This document shows, in pieces, positions 26,786 to 35,322 of a stretch of DNA of 42,879 nt (the first letter of the stretch is position 1; each line of letters begins with the position of its first letter). Origin of the DNA: a virus. Below the pieces are notes generated by a model that did not search any database, was not told the DNA's origin, and was given only the letters and a program-made list of their open reading frames with translations. The stretch spans positions 1 through 42,879 of the IMG/VR virus record IMGVR_UViG_3300006810_000097, one strand, 5' to 3'. The position numbers and the translations under genes are program-made.

Positions 26786-29700
26786 ATGTCTGCACATATC
26801 GGCACTAACATTGTTATTGTAACAAAAGATACTGCTCAATCGTATAGTGATGGTAGCAGCTCGAATGCTGTTAACAGACTGCTTTCTGTTTTAGAAGTTG
26901 ATACAAATTTTATCAACTTAAAAGAAGCCATTATTCAATTTGAGCAGTATGCAAGTGCTACTCTGGCACCATTGGCAGCCCCTTCATTAACAGGAAATGC
27001 AACTTTAAATAGGACAATTGCGGCCTCAGACGATAGTATTAGTATAGCTAATACACAGTTTGTTCAGGACGTAGTTGCTCCTATTTTAAGTGTTCAAAAT
27101 GATTCTCAACTGGGAAATGCAGCACTTTTTGCTGACCTAGCTACTAAAGCTGATTTATCCGCTTCTAATACTTTTACTGTACCACAGTATATACAATCAC
27201 TAAGCTATACGCAAGCCCAAGCTAATACATCAACAATAGTTACTTCAGGCTATGTAACATATCATCTAGAAAATGTTGTAGGAGATGTATCACCTCTTAG
27301 CTCTAATGTTAATGCTGTAAATAACTTAGGTAATAGTACTAGTCCTTGGGATACTTTGTATGTTAATTCTATAATTCCTGTAGGGTTAAATTCAACAATT
27401 GGTACAGCAGCTAAGCCTTTTAAGGAAGGCCACTTTGCAAATAATACTGTTTTTATTGGTACCGCAGGTCTTTCTCAAGGTACTGCAGGTGGTTTAGTAC
27501 TTCCTTTAAATTCATCAATTGGTGATGATGATAGTGTAGTACCACGAAACTTAATTTCAACAGAACTAGATAAAGGTGTGGGGGCTACTACCTCTGGACC
27601 TAATCGCTCTTTAAAAACGTCTTTAACTGCATCTGGAAATATTACGGCTAAAGATGCTCTTGTTTTAAACAGTGATGGTACTGTTTCTACAATAAGTACT
27701 TCTAATGATACTTTCATAGGTTTTGCAAATTCTACAGCATCTACAGGCAACTCTGTAGAAGTTATTATTTCAGGTCCAGTTACTGGACTCTCTGGGCTGA
27801 CTGCAGGAGATGAAGTATTTATTGGAGTAACAGGAACTCTTCGTAATAGTAGACAATTTGATAATGATGTAAAAATAGGTGTAGCACAGTCAGCTTCAAC
27901 ACTATTCTTATACTCAACTTCTACTATAGATTTATATGCTCTTTCTAGTACAAAAACAGAACTACAAGATTTTTCTGTTAATACGTTAGCAGCAGGAACG
28001 AATGCTTTATCATATAACTCATCTACAGGCGTATTTGACTTTACTCCTGTTAATTTAAGCACTTATGCAACTCAGCTATATGTTGATACCGAAATTGCAA
28101 ATCTTGTAGACTCTGCGCCTACAAGTTTAGATACCTTAAATGAATTAGCCGCAGCATTAAATGATGATGCAAATTTTGCAACTACAGTTACAAATAGTTT
28201 AGCAACCAAAGCTCCTTTAGCAGATCCTGCATTAACAGGTACTCCAACAGCTCCGACAGCAACAAGTGGAACAAACACTACTCAAATTGCTACAACGGAG
28301 TTTGTACAGACCGCAGTGGCAAATGATATTGAACTTACGGATTTAAGTGTAAGTACTGTGAGTGCATCTTCAGGAGGCGCCCTTAGCTATAATAATACTA
28401 CAGGTGTATTTACCTTTACTCCTGCAGATACTTCTAGTTTTGGAAATGCTAGTCTTAATAGTTTTAGTGTAACTACTGGCACTCCAAATTCTAACGGTGG
28501 ATTATCATATAATAATACTACGGGCGTATTTACATTTACTCCCGCCGATTTAAGTAGCTATCTCACAAGTTATACAGAAACTGATCCTGTAGTCGGTGCA
28601 ATTAATGGCATTGTAAAAGCAGACGGAGCAGGAAATATTAGTGCAGCGGTGGCAGGCACTGACTACAGTACTTTTGACGCAGCGTTTAGCTCACTAACAG
28701 GTACTCCTACTACTCTTTCAGGATATGGTATCACAGATGCTGCACCTTTAGCTTCTCCAACATTTACAGGTACTCCCGCAGCCCCGACGGCAACAACAGG
28801 AGATAGTAGCACACAACTTGCAACAACTGCATTTGTACAAGGAGAGATCGCAGGATTTAGTACATCAGGCGGAGACTCTCAAATAGATTTTATTGCAGAT
28901 GGTGCAATTACTTCTGGAACTGCAGTAACTCTTGGAGCAACTACTGGAGAGGTAACGGCAGTAGCTACAGCGCCTGTAGCAGGCGCTCATGCGCAATTGG
29001 CAAATAGTAGTAGCACTACTCATTATTATACTCAAAAAGATGCTCTTGATTACAACGATCAAGACGGAGTATACCAACAATTTTATCAGAATACTAGTGG
29101 TCAAACTGTAGGTGTAATTTGGAATACAAATCTTGCTACTCTAACTTTTAGTCCTGGAACTCCTCAAACTCTCTTATCTAGTCTTACTCCTTATAAGTAT
29201 TTTCATATTAATGGGACTTCAACAGGTATTCTTAAAGTTGGAACGAATTCTTATATTGTTACAAATAGTTCAGGAACTTTATCTATAGGTCCCGCAAATA
29301 ATGTGGGTGCGTATAGTAAAATTATTACTACTGAAACTGGTGATTTAATTGCATTAAATGGTTCTGACTGTCATTTTGTAACAGTATCAGGAACTACAAT
29401 TACTTTTGGTAGCGCAATAGCAATTGGTCTTACTCCAGCTTATGGAGCTTTTGAGTGGTCAAAACTTTATAATAAATTGGTTGCAGCTTCTCTTTCTGGA
29501 GGAACTGTAACATACTCGATTGGTACAATTTCTGGAACAAGTATTACTTGGTCTACTGCTGCAACAAATACGACTTGGGCAACTAACGGAAATCAAATAT
29601 TCTACCACGTAGGCTCTGAAATGCTCATTTCTAGCCGAAGAAATTATTGGTATGTAGGGGCTCCTGTCGATTTAATGATGAGAAGCTCTACTTTTAATGG

Positions 29701-31531
29701 AAGTACTTTTGCATTTGCTTCAAACGCAGAATCAAATGTACTTAGTATGGGGCCTGGAAATAATAATGCAAATTATTATATCTTAGAGCATACAATAAAG
29801 TGTTCAAAAACAGATGATAAGTTTGGTATTCTTACAAAATATGATGATGGAACTATTCATAGAGCTTTAGCATCTGTTTCGACTTCTGGGGTATTTGCAA
29901 ATGAGCTAGGAGCTACTCTAGTAGTAACAAGAGATTATGGTAGTGCTTCGCTAAGATTCCCTGCGGGGGAGAATGATCCTGCGGGCTATCTTGCAATGGT
30001 ATCTAGCGATAGGGACACTTATCCTAGTAATAATAGTAATATCTATACTTCGTTTTTCCGTACTTCTGCTGCAAGTACAAAAGATTCTTACTTAGGAATT
30101 GCACAATCAACTGTTGCAGATGGTGATACAGTAACTGTAATGCTTGCTGGAGCAATTAGTGATGTACACTCATCGCTTACTCCTGATACAACAATGTATG
30201 TACAAGATAACGGCACTATTTCTACTACTGTTAGTACTGTTATTGCTGGTAAAGCACTCAATGCAACTTCCATACAGGTATCAGATTCTAGAGGCACATT
30301 TGATAAGCCCGTAACATTTAGTACAATTACTGGAAAGCCCACTACTCTTTCAGGATATGGTATTACAGATGGTGCTAGTACTTTATTAGATATAGATATT
30401 GGTAGCAACGATTTTATTACTACAGGTAAGGCGTACTATGCAAATATGTTTGCAACTACAGGAGACTTACCAAGTGCATCAACCTATCATGGTATGTTTG
30501 CACACGTTCATGGAACAGGAAAAGCCTATTTTGCTCATGCAGGTAACTGGGTAGAACTTGCAAATAACTCTCAAATTTTTGACGGAGCTTGGAGTAGCCT
30601 TACAGGTACTCCTACTACCTTGGCAGGTTATGGTATTACTGATGCTGCTTCTGTTTCCTATGTAGATACAGAAATTGCAAATCTTATAGATTCAGCGCCA
30701 GGAGCTTTAGACACTCTCAATGAACTTGCAGCAGCTTTGGGGGATGATGCAAACTTTTCTACAACAGTAACAAATAATCTAGCTTTAAAAGCACCTCTTG
30801 CAGATCCTGCACTGACAGGGACACCTACTGCACCTACTGCTACAAGTGGTACGAATACAACTCAAATTGCAACTACTGCGTTTGTTCAAGCTGCAATCTC
30901 AGGACTTGGAGGCGGAGGCGGAGCTTCTGTAACCGTATCAGGAACAGCTCCGAGTAGTCCGTCCGCAGGAGATCTATGGTTTGACGATGTAGATTTAGTA
31001 TTATATGTATACTACAATGACGGCACATCAAATCAATGGGTACAAACTAATCCCTCTGGAGCGGGCGGTAGCTCAGGAGGCTCAAGTGGTGGTGCCTCTG
31101 TAACTGTAGGGAATACCGCACCTACTTCGCCAACGGCAGGGGACCTGTGGTTTGACGATGACGATCTTTTCTTGTATGTATACATTGATGATGGTTCATC
31201 TACTCAATGGGTAAAAACTAATCCTTCTGGGGGTGGAAGTAGTAGTACTTGGGCAGAGAAAACAGCAGCCTATACTGCAGAAGCTGGAGACAGGTTGATT
31301 GTAGATACTTCAACTGCAGTAACAGTTACACTTCCTGTAGCTGCAGTACTTGGCGATGAAATAAGAATTATTGATGGTACTGGAAATGCGGCAACAAATA
31401 ATATTACAATAGCACGAAATGGACATAATATTGAAGGTAGCGCAACAGATTTAACAATTGATGTAGATAGAGCAGCCTTTGGATTAGTATACTATAATGC
31501 TACTCAAGGTTGGGTAATGACGGAGCGATAA
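26786..31531 (+). CDS. Large modular tail fibre with propeller-like centre
   Basis: This gene encodes 1581 residues. In order: fibre repeats of the LADPALTGTPTAPTATSG...TTEFVQ type (a degenerate copy near 60-110; full copies near 430-512 and 1290-1372; a partial copy near 653-690); two G.A.S...G..V.V...G modules (about 310-390 and 1103-1170); a beta-rich, Trp-containing, propeller-like stretch (about 780-1100); DLPSASTYHGMFAHVHGTGK near 1228, a motif of marine phage fibres; two GDLWFDD...QWV modules (about 1380-1482); and a C-terminal domain with AGDRLIVDTS, VTLPVAAVLGDEI and NNITIARNGHNIEG, common at fibre ends. It is probably a trimeric fibre. A weak GGGG precedes the ATG. Its stop overlaps the next gene (TAATG). 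Confidence 0.85.
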   Translation: MSAHIGTNIVIVTKDTAQSYSDGSSSNAVNRLLSVLEVDTNFINLKEAIIQFEQYASATLAPLAAPSLTGNATLNRTIAASDDSISIANTQFVQDVVAPILSVQNDSQLGNAALFADLATKADLSASNTFTVPQYIQSLSYTQAQANTSTIVTSGYVTYHLENVVGDVSPLSSNVNAVNNLGNSTSPWDTLYVNSIIPVGLNSTIGTAAKPFKEGHFANNTVFIGTAGLSQGTAGGLVLPLNSSIGDDDSVVPRNLISTELDKGVGATTSGPNRSLKTSLTASGNITAKDALVLNSDGTVSTISTSNDTFIGFANSTASTGNSVEVIISGPVTGLSGLTAGDEVFIGVTGTLRNSRQFDNDVKIGVAQSASTLFLYSTSTIDLYALSSTKTELQDFSVNTLAAGTNALSYNSSTGVFDFTPVNLSTYATQLYVDTEIANLVDSAPTSLDTLNELAAALNDDANFATTVTNSLATKAPLADPALTGTPTAPTATSGTNTTQIATTEFVQTAVANDIELTDLSVSTVSASSGGALSYNNTTGVFTFTPADTSSFGNASLNSFSVTTGTPNSNGGLSYNNTTGVFTFTPADLSSYLTSYTETDPVVGAINGIVKADGAGNISAAVAGTDYSTFDAAFSSLTGTPTTLSGYGITDAAPLASPTFTGTPAAPTATTGDSSTQLATTAFVQGEIAGFSTSGGDSQIDFIADGAITSGTAVTLGATTGEVTAVATAPVAGAHAQLANSSSTTHYYTQKDALDYNDQDGVYQQFYQNTSGQTVGVIWNTNLATLTFSPGTPQTLLSSLTPYKYFHINGTSTGILKVGTNSYIVTNSSGTLSIGPANNVGAYSKIITTETGDLIALNGSDCHFVTVSGTTITFGSAIAIGLTPAYGAFEWSKLYNKLVAASLSGGTVTYSIGTISGTSITWSTAATNTTWATNGNQIFYHVGSEMLISSRRNYWYVGAPVDLMMRSSTFNGSTFAFASNAESNVLSMGPGNNNANYYILEHTIKCSKTDDKFGILTKYDDGTIHRALASVSTSGVFANELGATLVVTRDYGSASLRFPAGENDPAGYLAMVSSDRDTYPSNNSNIYTSFFRTSAASTKDSYLGIAQSTVADGDTVTVMLAGAISDVHSSLTPDTTMYVQDNGTISTTVSTVIAGKALNATSIQVSDSRGTFDKPVTFSTITGKPTTLSGYGITDGASTLLDIDIGSNDFITTGKAYYANMFATTGDLPSASTYHGMFAHVHGTGKAYFAHAGNWVELANNSQIFDGAWSSLTGTPTTLAGYGITDAASVSYVDTEIANLIDSAPGALDTLNELAAALGDDANFSTTVTNNLALKAPLADPALTGTPTAPTATSGTNTTQIATTAFVQAAISGLGGGGGASVTVSGTAPSSPSAGDLWFDDVDLVLYVYYNDGTSNQWVQTNPSGAGGSSGGSSGGASVTVGNTAPTSPTAGDLWFDDDDLFLYVYIDDGSSTQWVKTNPSGGGSSSTWAEKTAAYTAEAGDRLIVDTSTAVTVTLPVAAVLGDEIRIIDGTGNAATNNITIARNGHNIEGSATDLTIDVDRAAFGLVYYNATQGWVMTER
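28072..28318 (+). repeat. Duplicated fibre module, copy 1
   Basis: About 82 residues (YVDTEIANLVDSAPTSLDTL ... TTEFVQTAVA) repeated at 30655-30897. The two proteins are close to identical, but many third-codon positions differ, so this is an old or diversified duplication. Confidence 0.85.
30655..30897 (+). repeat. Duplicated fibre module, copy 2
   Basis: Second copy of the module at 28072-28318 (SYVDTEIANLIDSAPGALDT ... TTAFVQAAI). It directly precedes the first GDLWFDD module of the same protein. Confidence 0.85.
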
Positions 31532-32781
31532 TGGCAAATTATTCTGACGTAAAAGCAAGCGGAGCAATAGTTAAATCTTATGCAAACTTTGCTGCGTTTC
31601 CTTCCAGTGGAAATAGTGCAGGAGACCTTGTACTTGCTTTAGATACTGGAGGTATTTATGTCTGGGATGGATCAGAGTGGGATCGTGTAGCTTCTGGAGC
31701 AGACGAACTTCCAGAGTTTACAACAGAACCCGCTGCAAGTTATGACTTAAATGATGACGGTACTGCAACAGTGATTACTGTTGCTGCGACTGATCCAGAA
31801 GGATTTCCAATAACATATTCACATGATACTGTTCCAAGTAATCAAGCACAGGCTACAATCACAAATAGCGGTGGAACCTTTACTGTAACACCTACTACTA
31901 CGGAGGCAGATGCCGGCACGTTTAGTTTAAGATTTAAAGCAAGTGACGGTGTGAATGTATCTTCAAAAACAAGCACTATGAATTTATCTTTCTATTCTGG
32001 CCTTCTTGACTTCAGCCCCTCTATAGATGGAGCTAGTAGCTGGGACTCAGTTAATGGAGCAGCTTCAATTTCTTTGACTGATACAACCCAAGAATACACA
32101 GTTACAAATAATAATACTAATGCTGTCGTACTTCAGTTTGATGTACAAGGAGGTTCAGGACATGTTCAAGGTGGCAGTTCTGCCGGTACGGGAGGTCGTG
32201 CTATTGCTACTTATTCTATTCCTGCGGGCGGATCCATTAAATTACGTGTAGGAGCTGCTGCGCCTGGTACGGGGTCTGGAGGAGGGGCTTCTGCAGTTTA
32301 TAGTAGTACAAATGCAGATACTCCATATATCGTAGGCGGTGGTGGTGGCGGTAGTGGTAATACTACAGGAGGTAATGGAGGAGGTGACTCGGGCGGTGGC
32401 GGAACAAAAGTAAGTGGTTGGAACGCATACGGAGGCGGTGGAGGTACTCAAACTGCTGGAGGCGGTGGAGGATCTGGCGATCGTGGAAGCGGTAGCGCGG
32501 GCTCTTTTAGACAAGGAGGCAATGGATTCTATAACTCTACAAATGGTCCAGGAGGTGATGGATGGGCTCCTGGAGGTAGAGGAGGATACAAAGGTGGAGA
32601 CGGCTGGCAAGGTGGTGGTGGCGGAGGCTACTACGGCGGTGGAGGCGGAGGCGCTTCTGCGGGTGGTGCAGGCGGTGGCGGTGGCTCCGGTTTTATAGGA
32701 AATGGAGCAACTTCAGTTTCTAACACGGCGGGAGGAGCAGAACAAGCAGGCGGCAAAATTGTGATGACACCGGTACCATAA
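31531..32781 (+). CDS. Glycine-rich tail adhesin, paralogue 1
   Basis: I place the start at ATG 31531 (416 residues), overlapping the previous stop as TAATG with GGAG just before it. An in-frame ATG at 31510 is rejected because the next gene, a paralogue, begins with the same MANYSD sequence. Domains: a GD...YVWDG.EWDRVASG module (about 15-58); a cadherin-like domain with TDPEGFPITY (about 60-160); then a glycine-rich tip (about 203-390) with repeated GGGGG and GGGGGGYYGGGGGG. Such tips resemble the ALK-type glycine-rich domain and the polyglycine-II adhesin of T4-like phage S16 (gp38), which binds host outer-membrane protein. I infer a receptor-binding role. Confidence 0.8.
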   Translation: MANYSDVKASGAIVKSYANFAAFPSSGNSAGDLVLALDTGGIYVWDGSEWDRVASGADELPEFTTEPAASYDLNDDGTATVITVAATDPEGFPITYSHDTVPSNQAQATITNSGGTFTVTPTTTEADAGTFSLRFKASDGVNVSSKTSTMNLSFYSGLLDFSPSIDGASSWDSVNGAASISLTDTTQEYTVTNNNTNAVVLQFDVQGGSGHVQGGSSAGTGGRAIATYSIPAGGSIKLRVGAAAPGTGSGGGASAVYSSTNADTPYIVGGGGGGSGNTTGGNGGGDSGGGGTKVSGWNAYGGGGGTQTAGGGGGSGDRGSGSAGSFRQGGNGFYNSTNGPGGDGWAPGGRGGYKGGDGWQGGGGGGYYGGGGGGASAGGAGGGGGSGFIGNGATSVSNTAGGAEQAGGKIVMTPVP

Positions 32782-34082
32782 TGGCAAACTATTCAGACAT
32801 AAAAGCAAGAGGTAAAAAAAGTTTTGCAAACTCTGCAAGTTTTCCTGCAAGCGGTAATACAGGTGAAATTATTGTAGATCAAGCAACAGGAACTTTGCAT
32901 GTTTGGAAAGGTAGTAGGTGGGATCGTGTAGCTTCTGGTCCTGATGCAGGTCTAATTTTTACTACAGAAGCACAATCTTCTTATGTTCTTGCATCTGATG
33001 GTACAGCTACTACAGTTACGGTAGCGGCTTCGGACCCAGAAGGGTTTCCTGTAACATATAGCTATGACGTGCTTCCAGCAGATCAGTCACAAGCAACAAT
33101 TGTAAATAATAATGATGGAACTTTTACAATTACACCATCTACAAATTCTGCTAATGCGGGAAACTTTACACTAAGAATTAAAGCAGACGATGGAAGAAAA
33201 GTAGTACGAACAACGTCGACTGTATATCTTGCTTTTGCTACACTTACAGTATCTCCTGCAGTAAGTGGAAATACAACTTTTACATCAGGAAGTGTAACAG
33301 GATTTGCAGCTAATACCGTTTATACTTTAAGTAATAATACTGCCGCTGATTTTGATTTAGATTTTGATTTAGAAGGTGGAGCAGGTGGAGGTAGAAGTAG
33401 CGATGGGTTAGGCGGGGGTGCAGGAGGGCTTACATCAGGTAGATATACTCTTGCTGCGAATTCAAGTATTAATCTTTTAGTAGGGGCTAAAGGTAATAAT
33501 GGCACAGATTCAAGATATGGAGGAAATGGCGGAGAAGGTACTGGCATTTACACAGGTACTTACGGTTCTGGAGAAGTTCCTATAATGGTAGCTGGTGGTG
33601 GTGGCGGTAGCATGAATGGAGGCACTCAAACCGGCGGGGGTGGAGGCACTACAGGAGGTGCTGGTAGTGACACTAGCACCAACTCAAATGATACTCCAGC
33701 GGGAGGAGGTACTCAAACCGGTGCAGGTGGAGGTGCTGGAGGTAATAGATACAATGGAAATCCTGGATCCGGAAGAAATGGTGGTGCGGCACCTGCAGGA
33801 ACTTCATCGGGAGGAGGTTATACTAATCCCAATCCGGCAAACTCTGGCCCGGGATTTGGAAATGGCGGCATAGGTTGCTTCTTTCCTTCGGGCGGCGGAG
33901 CTGGAGGTGGGGGTGGTGGCTACTATGGCGGAGGCGGGGGAGCTATTGTATTTCCCGACGCAGGGTCTGGAGGAGCGGGTGGCTCAGGATATTTTGATTC
34001 AAATGTAGTTACTAATGGAAGCACTACAACAAGTGGAGGAACCGCAAATAGTAACGGATCTTGCACGATCACATTTGTATAA
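32781..34082 (+). CDS. Glycine-rich tail adhesin, paralogue 2
   Basis: The 433-residue protein has the same plan as its upstream neighbour: MANYSDIKARG, a WKGSRWDRVASG module, a cadherin-like domain with SDPEGFPVTY (about 65-155), and a glycine-rich tip (about 198-404) with GGGGGGYYGGGGG. The tips differ in the variable loops between glycine runs and this one contains GCFFPSGGG, so the pair may recognise different receptors or variants. It overlaps the upstream stop as TAATG (32779-32783). The following gene begins with the TAAGGAG junction, so this gene ends the tightly coupled 26786-34082 set. Confidence 0.8.
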   Translation: MANYSDIKARGKKSFANSASFPASGNTGEIIVDQATGTLHVWKGSRWDRVASGPDAGLIFTTEAQSSYVLASDGTATTVTVAASDPEGFPVTYSYDVLPADQSQATIVNNNDGTFTITPSTNSANAGNFTLRIKADDGRKVVRTTSTVYLAFATLTVSPAVSGNTTFTSGSVTGFAANTVYTLSNNTAADFDLDFDLEGGAGGGRSSDGLGGGAGGLTSGRYTLAANSSINLLVGAKGNNGTDSRYGGNGGEGTGIYTGTYGSGEVPIMVAGGGGGSMNGGTQTGGGGGTTGGAGSDTSTNSNDTPAGGGTQTGAGGGAGGNRYNGNPGSGRNGGAAPAGTSSGGGYTNPNPANSGPGFGNGGIGCFFPSGGGAGGGGGGYYGGGGGAIVFPDAGSGGAGGSGYFDSNVVTNGSTTTSGGTANSNGSCTITFV

Positions 34083-34097
34083 GGAGTAAAAATGGCA
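34080..34097 (+). repeat. TAAGGAG fibre-gene junction
   Basis: TAAGGAGTAAAAATGGCA joins stop, Shine-Dalgarno and start. Near-identical units are found at 35304, 40093 and 41669, and a related one at 8147, each leading into a FP.SP.NGD module. Confidence 0.7.
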
Positions 34098-35306
34098 TAT
34101 AATTTTCCAGATAGTCCGAGTAACGGAGATACATTTACACTAAATGGTGTAACGTATGCCTATAACTCGACAAAAGGAGTATGGAAGGATACTGCTGTAG
34201 GAGTTTTGCCCGCGACAGTTACTTCTTCTGATACTGCTCCTTTAAATCCAAAAGCGGGAGACTTGTGGTATCGTACAGATGTTAGTAGTCTTTATGTTTA
34301 CTATAGTGACGGATCTTCAAGTCAATGGGTAGGTGTATCTGGACCCGCAGGACCTGCAGGACCCGCAGGAGCCAATGGTGCTGATGGTGCTGATGGTGCT
34401 GATGGTTCTTCTGTAACTGCTTATGCAAATTTTGCAGCAGTTCCTACTAGCGGAAATACTGTAGGAGATTTTGCTTTTACTTCTGATACAAAAACACTTT
34501 ATGTATGGGATGGTACAGAGTGGGATCGAATAGCTGCAGGAAATGATGAAAGTCCTGTAATTACTACAGAGCCGCCTACTACACAAGAATTAAATAGTGA
34601 TGGAACTACAAGTACAGTTACAATGGTGGCACAAGACCCCGAAGGTTTTGATATTACTTATGGAATTGCTTATAAAACTGCGAATAATGCAAGACCTTCC
34701 CAGCTTAGTGCAGATACAACTATAAATCAAAGTACCGGTGTATATACTTTTACGCCAACTACTACAAAAGCAAATGCAGGAAGTTTTCGAGCACGTTTAA
34801 GTGCGTCGGATGGAGCAAGAATTACAACTCGTTTTGTAGACTTCAGTTTGAGCTTTATTGTTGCAGATATTACTAATTGGCAACATCATTCTCTAGCTCC
34901 GATGGCAAAAATAACAGACGGCTTAACACTAACTGCAAATGGAGGTAACTGGGTCGCTTATGCAAGTAATTTATCTACGCTTGCTCCATATTTAGAAGGG
35001 GCTTGGGGTACTACAGATGTAAATAGTGGCCAAGCGGATGCAGGATCTATAACTTTTGATGGCCCGGTTAGAATTTGGCTATTAAGAAACGATTCTTCTT
35101 GGAATGCAGTATCTGATATAAATACATATACTTCCCATGCAACTCTTTCTTCTGATGCTATACCTGGACAAGGTGCGGTAAATGTATATCGAAAAGATGT
35201 TTCAGCAGGAACTTATAATTTAGATACATTTTCAGGAATGTATTTTATTACAGCACAAGATGGCACCAAAGATAGTATTCAGTATTATGGAGCTGATCTA
35301 CCTTAA
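34092..35306 (+). CDS. Modular tail fibre with collagen stub
   Basis: This gene encodes 404 residues. Modules: MAYNFPDSPSNGD head (1-33); GDLWYRTD...QWV (about 43-80); collagen stub [19 protein letters not shown] (84-105); AYANFAAVPTSGN...WDGTEWDRIAAG (about 110-150); cadherin-like domain with DPEGFDITY (about 153-255); and a C-terminal domain of about 150 residues with VRIWLLRND and KDVSAGTYNLDTFSGMYFI. The last domain has a relative in the 39169 gene (FTAGTYSFDNYSAMYMF). The head and stub suggest that it trimerises and attaches like its neighbours. The C-terminal domain is the probable tip, of unknown binding target. Confidence 0.8.
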   Translation: MAYNFPDSPSNGDTFTLNGVTYAYNSTKGVWKDTAVGVLPATVTSSDTAPLNPKAGDLWYRTDVSSLYVYYSDGSSSQWVGVSGPAGPAGPAGANGADGADGADGSSVTAYANFAAVPTSGNTVGDFAFTSDTKTLYVWDGTEWDRIAAGNDESPVITTEPPTTQELNSDGTTSTVTMVAQDPEGFDITYGIAYKTANNARPSQLSADTTINQSTGVYTFTPTTTKANAGSFRARLSASDGARITTRFVDFSLSFIVADITNWQHHSLAPMAKITDGLTLTANGGNWVAYASNLSTLAPYLEGAWGTTDVNSGQADAGSITFDGPVRIWLLRNDSSWNAVSDINTYTSHATLSSDAIPGQGAVNVYRKDVSAGTYNLDTFSGMYFITAQDGTKDSIQYYGADLP

Positions 35307-35322
35307 GGAGTAAACAATGGCA
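35304..35322 (+). repeat. TAAGGAG fibre-gene junction
   Basis: TAAGGAGTAAACAATGGCA, identical over 19 nt to 41669-41687. Stop codon and Shine-Dalgarno share bases. Confidence 0.75.

Noticed and set aside
31510-31530. Earlier ATG for the first glycine-rich adhesin
   Set aside because: The paralogue downstream begins with the same MANYSD sequence that follows the ATG at 31531, and GGAG is correctly spaced for 31531.
32242-32698. Open frames on both strands within the glycine-rich adhesin
   Set aside because: Repetitive glycine codons leave other frames open; the products are Ser/Thr- or Val/Glu-rich with no domain pattern.
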